Part shown: positions 5,111-7,905 of the stretch, piece after piece
How positions within the stretch are numbered: position 1 is the stretch's first letter
Layout: every line of letters begins with the position of its first letter
DNA from: Lachnospiraceae bacterium
GTDB taxonomy: Bacteria > Bacillota > Clostridia > Lachnospirales > Lachnospiraceae
Assembly: GCA_017463035.1 (NCBI GenBank)
Contig: JAFTPY010000155.1
Coordinates: forward strand, 1 to 7,905
DNA length: 7,905 nucleotides
Direction of reading: 5' to 3'
The notes under the pieces: model-generated
The model's database searches: none
The model's input: only the letters and a program-made list of their open reading frames with translations
Told to the model about the DNA's origin: nothing
Made by a program: the position numbers and the translations under genes

Positions 5111-7573
5111 TTATTCATATGCATACACATAGCTCCGGCCATCCGTTTCGTATGATAGCTTCCATACACAACGTTCCACACGAAAGGTGTCCCGATATGT
5201 TATTCTTAAATTTTCCTGAATCAAATCCGCTGCCCGGTATTTCTTGTTTTCCTGTGGCGTTAAGTACAAGAACAAATGAAGAAATTCTTTATATCCTATT
5301 GCCGCTCCCTTCTGTTCCTGTTTTGCCTTTGCCCGCTCCAACACAAAGGATTTTGAGAACAACAGGATTTCCTGAAACGAGAGACTTCCTCCGGCTTTTC
5401 CGGGATATAACAACAACTTCTTCCCTTGCAAAAGCGCCGCCGTGTCAATCATTGCCTCCTCCAAAGCCCATACAAACAGCAGGAGAAACATAACAACACT
5501 CTTTAGTGCCGGAAGCCCGATTATTCCGCATGCCGCAAGTGCCGCCTGTTCCGCCACAGCCTTCCGTTCCCCGTCCGTATAAAGGGAAACAAAATGTAAA
5601 ACAGCGCGTATCGCACAAATGCGCATGGCAACCGCCGATAAATTTTCTCTGTCGGTTCCTTTCCCCGCAATCAAATACTCCTTCTCATAGGATAACGCCC
5701 CCGCTGGATTTACTTCCGAAAAGTCAGAAAAATGGGTGGCCAGATACGAATGAAAAAGAATACTGTCCGCCATGCCTCCCACCACCACATCCGTAGACAA
5801 ATCATCCGGCAATAAAGTCCTTAACTCCGTAAGAAGTCCGCTCATATCCGTACCCAACAAAGAAAACACATCTGTCGACATTTCCTTATAACGAAATTCG
5901 GAAGGTAAATACGATTGCTCCAACTCCTTTTCCGACAGCACCGCATCCGTCAAAAAGCCGAGAAAGCCTTTGGCAACCTCCTTAGAAACCATAGCATCCA
6001 CACCCTCGTACAAGTTCTCCTCCAATGACATTTCTCCGTAATTTAAGCGCAAGCCTTCAAAGGAATACCGTACAACAGAATCCCTTTCTTTTCGCAATTC
6101 TTCCGCCGCCGCACGAAGCATACTGCGGTTTGTCCCCGTAATTTTCTTTGAAACATTCCACAATACGGATTTGTTCTCCAACAGAGTCTGCTTCATCCGG
6201 TCAAAATCGAACCCTTCCGCAGTTTCATAAAACATATACTCCCGCAACTCGCTGCGATACTCTTCCGATGCCTCTGTGCCGATGACCGGTTCCAAAAGAT
6301 CCAACACCTTTTGATACTCCGTCTTTACTTTTTTGGCCTTATCAAGTTCCTGCCTTATTTCTTCCACATAAAAATACGCCTCGTCACAAATATCCGCCAT
6401 TGCTTTACACCGTTTTACAAAAGCCTCTTCTTCTTTTATCAATGTCTTTGCGCGTTTCTCTTGTTCCGATGCCTTTCGTTCCAGTTCCTTCTGCTCCTTT
6501 TCTAATTGCCCTTCCTGCTTTTTCAACTCCTTTTCCGTTCTTTCATACTGCTTTATCTGTTCCGTCAAATCATTCAGAGCTTTCGCAATCTCATTTTTTC
6601 GAACAGTCAACTCTGCAATTTTTTCCACATCCTTACCGGTTTCCAGTAACATCTCCAGTTCATGAAGCACCGTCTCATATGCCGATACAGCTCCCGTCCG
6701 GCTCTGCTCCAACTCCGCCCCTTCATTGGCCGTTACCGCTATCTGCCCCCGGATTCTTGCCAACTCGCTTCTGCACAGTACTTCCTCGCGTTCCCGCTCC
6801 TCCATCTCTATTGCAAGTGTTTCCGCACCATTCGCCAGTCCGTCCAAGGTCCCGGAGGGGTTTTCATGATTACTCAAAAATGCCTGATACACCTCGGTAC
6901 GGTCAAAAAAGTCCGCTGCGGTCTCCGGGGTCGTACAAAAGTACTTTACATATAAGTCCTTTTGGAATATAATCCCCTTTCCTCCCATGTATTTCTCGTA
7001 CTTCTTGATATCTACACCGTCGATAAGCTCCATCAGATGCAATATTTTGTTATCCACCTCGGCGTATGCGCTGTCCGTTGCCGCTTTTGCTGCCGCTGCC
7101 TCCAGATGTGCATCCGCCTGCTCCGTCATTCCGGCGAACTCCTTTAACAGCTCCACCGCCTCCGGCGCCGCCCGGTATTTCATGGCAGTCACCGCTTGGG
7201 AATAGAAACCTTCCAACCCGTTATCTGTAAGAACCGTCGCATTCATGACATCGTATTCCGCACCGGAGCGAAGAAGCAATGATTTCTCCCCCTCCTGCTT
7301 CGCTGTCATGTAAGCCACATCCTCCGCAATGCTTTGTCCGCTCCATGATACAATATCCTCCCCTTCCGGTACCTCCCTGGCAAAGATATGATACTTCTCA
7401 TACAGCGGCTGCAAGAATGCAGCAAAATAGTTTTCTGTTGCAAGCAAGGCTGCCGATGCATGATAAGCTCTGCGCGCCGTAAACGCTGCCATCTCAAAAA
7501 AGGAAAGAATAAAACCGAACATCAGAACAAATACAAAAGAGAATACAACGGTAACAGAGCCCTTCGTCCTCAC
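5111..7573 (-). CDS. DUF5702 pilus-associated membrane protein with long coiled coil
   Basis: This 820-aa protein begins with a prepilin-like N-terminus, KGSVTVVFSFVFVLMFGFIL (residues 4-23), one membrane helix (about 8-30). Gly5 could be a cleavage site, but +5 is Val10 rather than Glu. A predicted extracellular part follows. Residues about 250-425 form a long Glu/Lys/Gln-rich coiled coil (for example EGQLEKEQKELERKASEQEK at 354-373). The region with LSYEKEYLIAGKGTDRENL (627-645) fits the conserved core of DUF5702 proteins. A second hydrophobic stretch lies at about 676-715. DUF5702 proteins are found in Firmicutes Tad loci, where their role is not established; a structural or assembly factor is likely. 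The start is GTG at 7573, which forms a GTGA overlap with the pilin stop and has GAGG 7 bases upstream. No frameshift is seen. Confidence 0.88.
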   Translation of the reverse strand: MRTKGSVTVVFSFVFVLMFGFILSFFEMAAFTARRAYHASAALLATENYFAAFLQPLYEKYHIFAREVPEGEDIVSWSGQSIAEDVAYMTAKQEGEKSLLLRSGAEYDVMNATVLTDNGLEGFYSQAVTAMKYRAAPEAVELLKEFAGMTEQADAHLEAAAAKAATDSAYAEVDNKILHLMELIDGVDIKKYEKYMGGKGIIFQKDLYVKYFCTTPETAADFFDRTEVYQAFLSNHENPSGTLDGLANGAETLAIEMEEREREEVLCRSELARIRGQIAVTANEGAELEQSRTGAVSAYETVLHELEMLLETGKDVEKIAELTVRKNEIAKALNDLTEQIKQYERTEKELKKQEGQLEKEQKELERKASEQEKRAKTLIKEEEAFVKRCKAMADICDEAYFYVEEIRQELDKAKKVKTEYQKVLDLLEPVIGTEASEEYRSELREYMFYETAEGFDFDRMKQTLLENKSVLWNVSKKITGTNRSMLRAAAEELRKERDSVVRYSFEGLRLNYGEMSLEENLYEGVDAMVSKEVAKGFLGFLTDAVLSEKELEQSYLPSEFRYKEMSTDVFSLLGTDMSGLLTELRTLLPDDLSTDVVVGGMADSILFHSYLATHFSDFSEVNPAGALSYEKEYLIAGKGTDRENLSAVAMRICAIRAVLHFVSLYTDGERKAVAEQAALAACGIIGLPALKSVVMFLLLFVWALEEAMIDTAALLQGKKLLLYPGKAGGSLSFQEILLFSKSFVLERAKAKQEQKGAAIGYKEFLHLFLYLTPQENKKYRAADLIQENLRITYRDTFRVERCVWKLSYETDGRSYVYAYE

Positions 7574-7809
7574 GACAATACCTCATTCATACTTTTTTCC
7601 AACGCATCCATTGCCTTTGTAACCATTGCGCCCAGCTGTTCCTTAAATATCAAAACCAGCGCAATCAAAACTACAAGAATCAATATAACTTCTACGACTC
7701 CTACACCTCTGTTATCCGTCAGAAAATTCCTCGTTTCTTCTCCGACACACCGTTCCTTGTTTTCATCTACCGCTTCCTGCAACTCCGTCTCCCTCATTCT
7801 CTGCTCCAT
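7570..7809 (-). CDS. Flp1-like major pilin
   Basis: This 79-aa protein fits the Flp1-like pilin family of Firmicutes Tad systems. A polar leader of 35 residues ends in NRG, followed by VGVVEVILILVVLIALVLIFKEQL (36-59). Cleavage after Gly35 would put Glu40 at +5, the class III prepilin pattern. The mature pilin would be 44 residues, a membrane helix with a short amphipathic tail, which is typical of Flp subunits. It would polymerise into the pilus fibre after processing by the A24 peptidase. The ATG at 7809 is preceded by AGGAGGAG (7817-7824) 7 bases upstream; the in-frame ATG at 7797 is a weaker choice. It follows the TadC-like gene by 28 bp and overlaps the DUF5702 start by 4 bases. Confidence 0.9.
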   Translation of the reverse strand: MEQRMRETELQEAVDENKERCVGEETRNFLTDNRGVGVVEVILILVVLIALVLIFKEQLGAMVTKAMDALEKSMNEVLS

Positions 7810-7837
7810 TCCTTATCTCCTCCTATTTCTTTTGAAT

Positions 7838-7905
7838 CTACATGGCAAAAAACGCCGGTATCATAATCAGTGCCATAACCAAAAACAACATCCCCATCAT
7901 AGGAA
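7838..7905 (-). CDS. TadC-like type II secretion F family protein, C-terminal end (cut by window edge)
   Basis: Only the last 21 codons before the TAG stop are present. They encode PMMGMLFLVMALIMIPAFFAM, a hydrophobic helix ending close to the stop. This matches the usual end of TadC/T2SSF platform proteins, whose last membrane helix has a proline close to the C-terminus (P-A-F). The position directly before a Flp1-like pilin gene is where tadC normally lies in Firmicutes Tad operons. The call depends on context as much as on sequence, because the fragment is so short. Confidence 0.65.
   Translation of the reverse strand, partial: PMMGMLFLVMALIMIPAFFAM

Noticed and set aside
4969..5181. A 70-codon minus-strand frame spanning the end of DUF5702 and the inverted-repeat segment
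   Set aside because: It overlaps two well-supported genes in another frame, has no ribosome binding site of its own, and shows no recognisable motif.
6400..6972. A 190-codon plus-strand frame rich in Pro and Ser
   Set aside because: It is the complement of the Glu/Lys-rich coiled-coil coding region of DUF5702, which creates long antisense frames. It has no ribosome binding site and no domain.

Overview
The window looks like Firmicutes chromosome, most likely Lachnospiraceae or a close clostridial relative. This rests on strong AAGGAGG-type ribosome binding sites, TTG and GTG starts next to ATG, moderate G+C, and a Gram-positive Tad (type IVc) pilus gene order. Every gene I can support is on the minus strand, so transcription runs from high to low coordinates.

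Positions 7905 to 2242 hold the 3' half of a Tad pilus operon. In transcription order it contains: the last 21 codons of a TadC-like (type II secretion F family) platform protein; a 79-aa Flp1-like pilin; an 820-aa pilin-like protein of the DUF5702 type with a long coiled coil; a 333-aa TadE-like pseudopilin with two tandem zinc-finger-like motifs at its C-terminus; a compact A24 prepilin peptidase; a 79-aa TadE-like minor pseudopilin; and a DUF6382-FHA protein. The genes overlap by 1 to 4 bases or lie 17 to 28 bases apart, so they form one transcription unit whose promoter is outside the window. Together they would make, process and assemble a surface pilus. The FHA protein is a plausible phosphothreonine-dependent regulator or scaffold.

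Positions 2241 to 1 hold three ordinary accessory or metabolic genes: a flavodoxin-like/SCP2-like fusion with its own clear promoter and a palindrome at the start site, a HIT-family nucleotide hydrolase, and the 5' part of a glycoside hydrolase family 3 beta-glucosidase.

The most unusual structure lies at the start of the TadE-like gene. A perfect 16-bp inverted repeat (4902-4917 and 5084-5099) brackets 166 bp. One arm contains the TTG start codon and the other ends just before the prepilin-like SLTVE motif. The bracketed DNA encodes almost exactly the abnormal N-terminal extension of the protein. It is AT-rich (63 G+C of 166), contains a second perfect 11-bp inverted repeat, and carries a promoter-like sequence directed into the gene. 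This resembles an invertible phase-variation segment, or alternatively an mRNA fold that hides the start codon. No recombinase gene is visible in the window, so the function is inferred.
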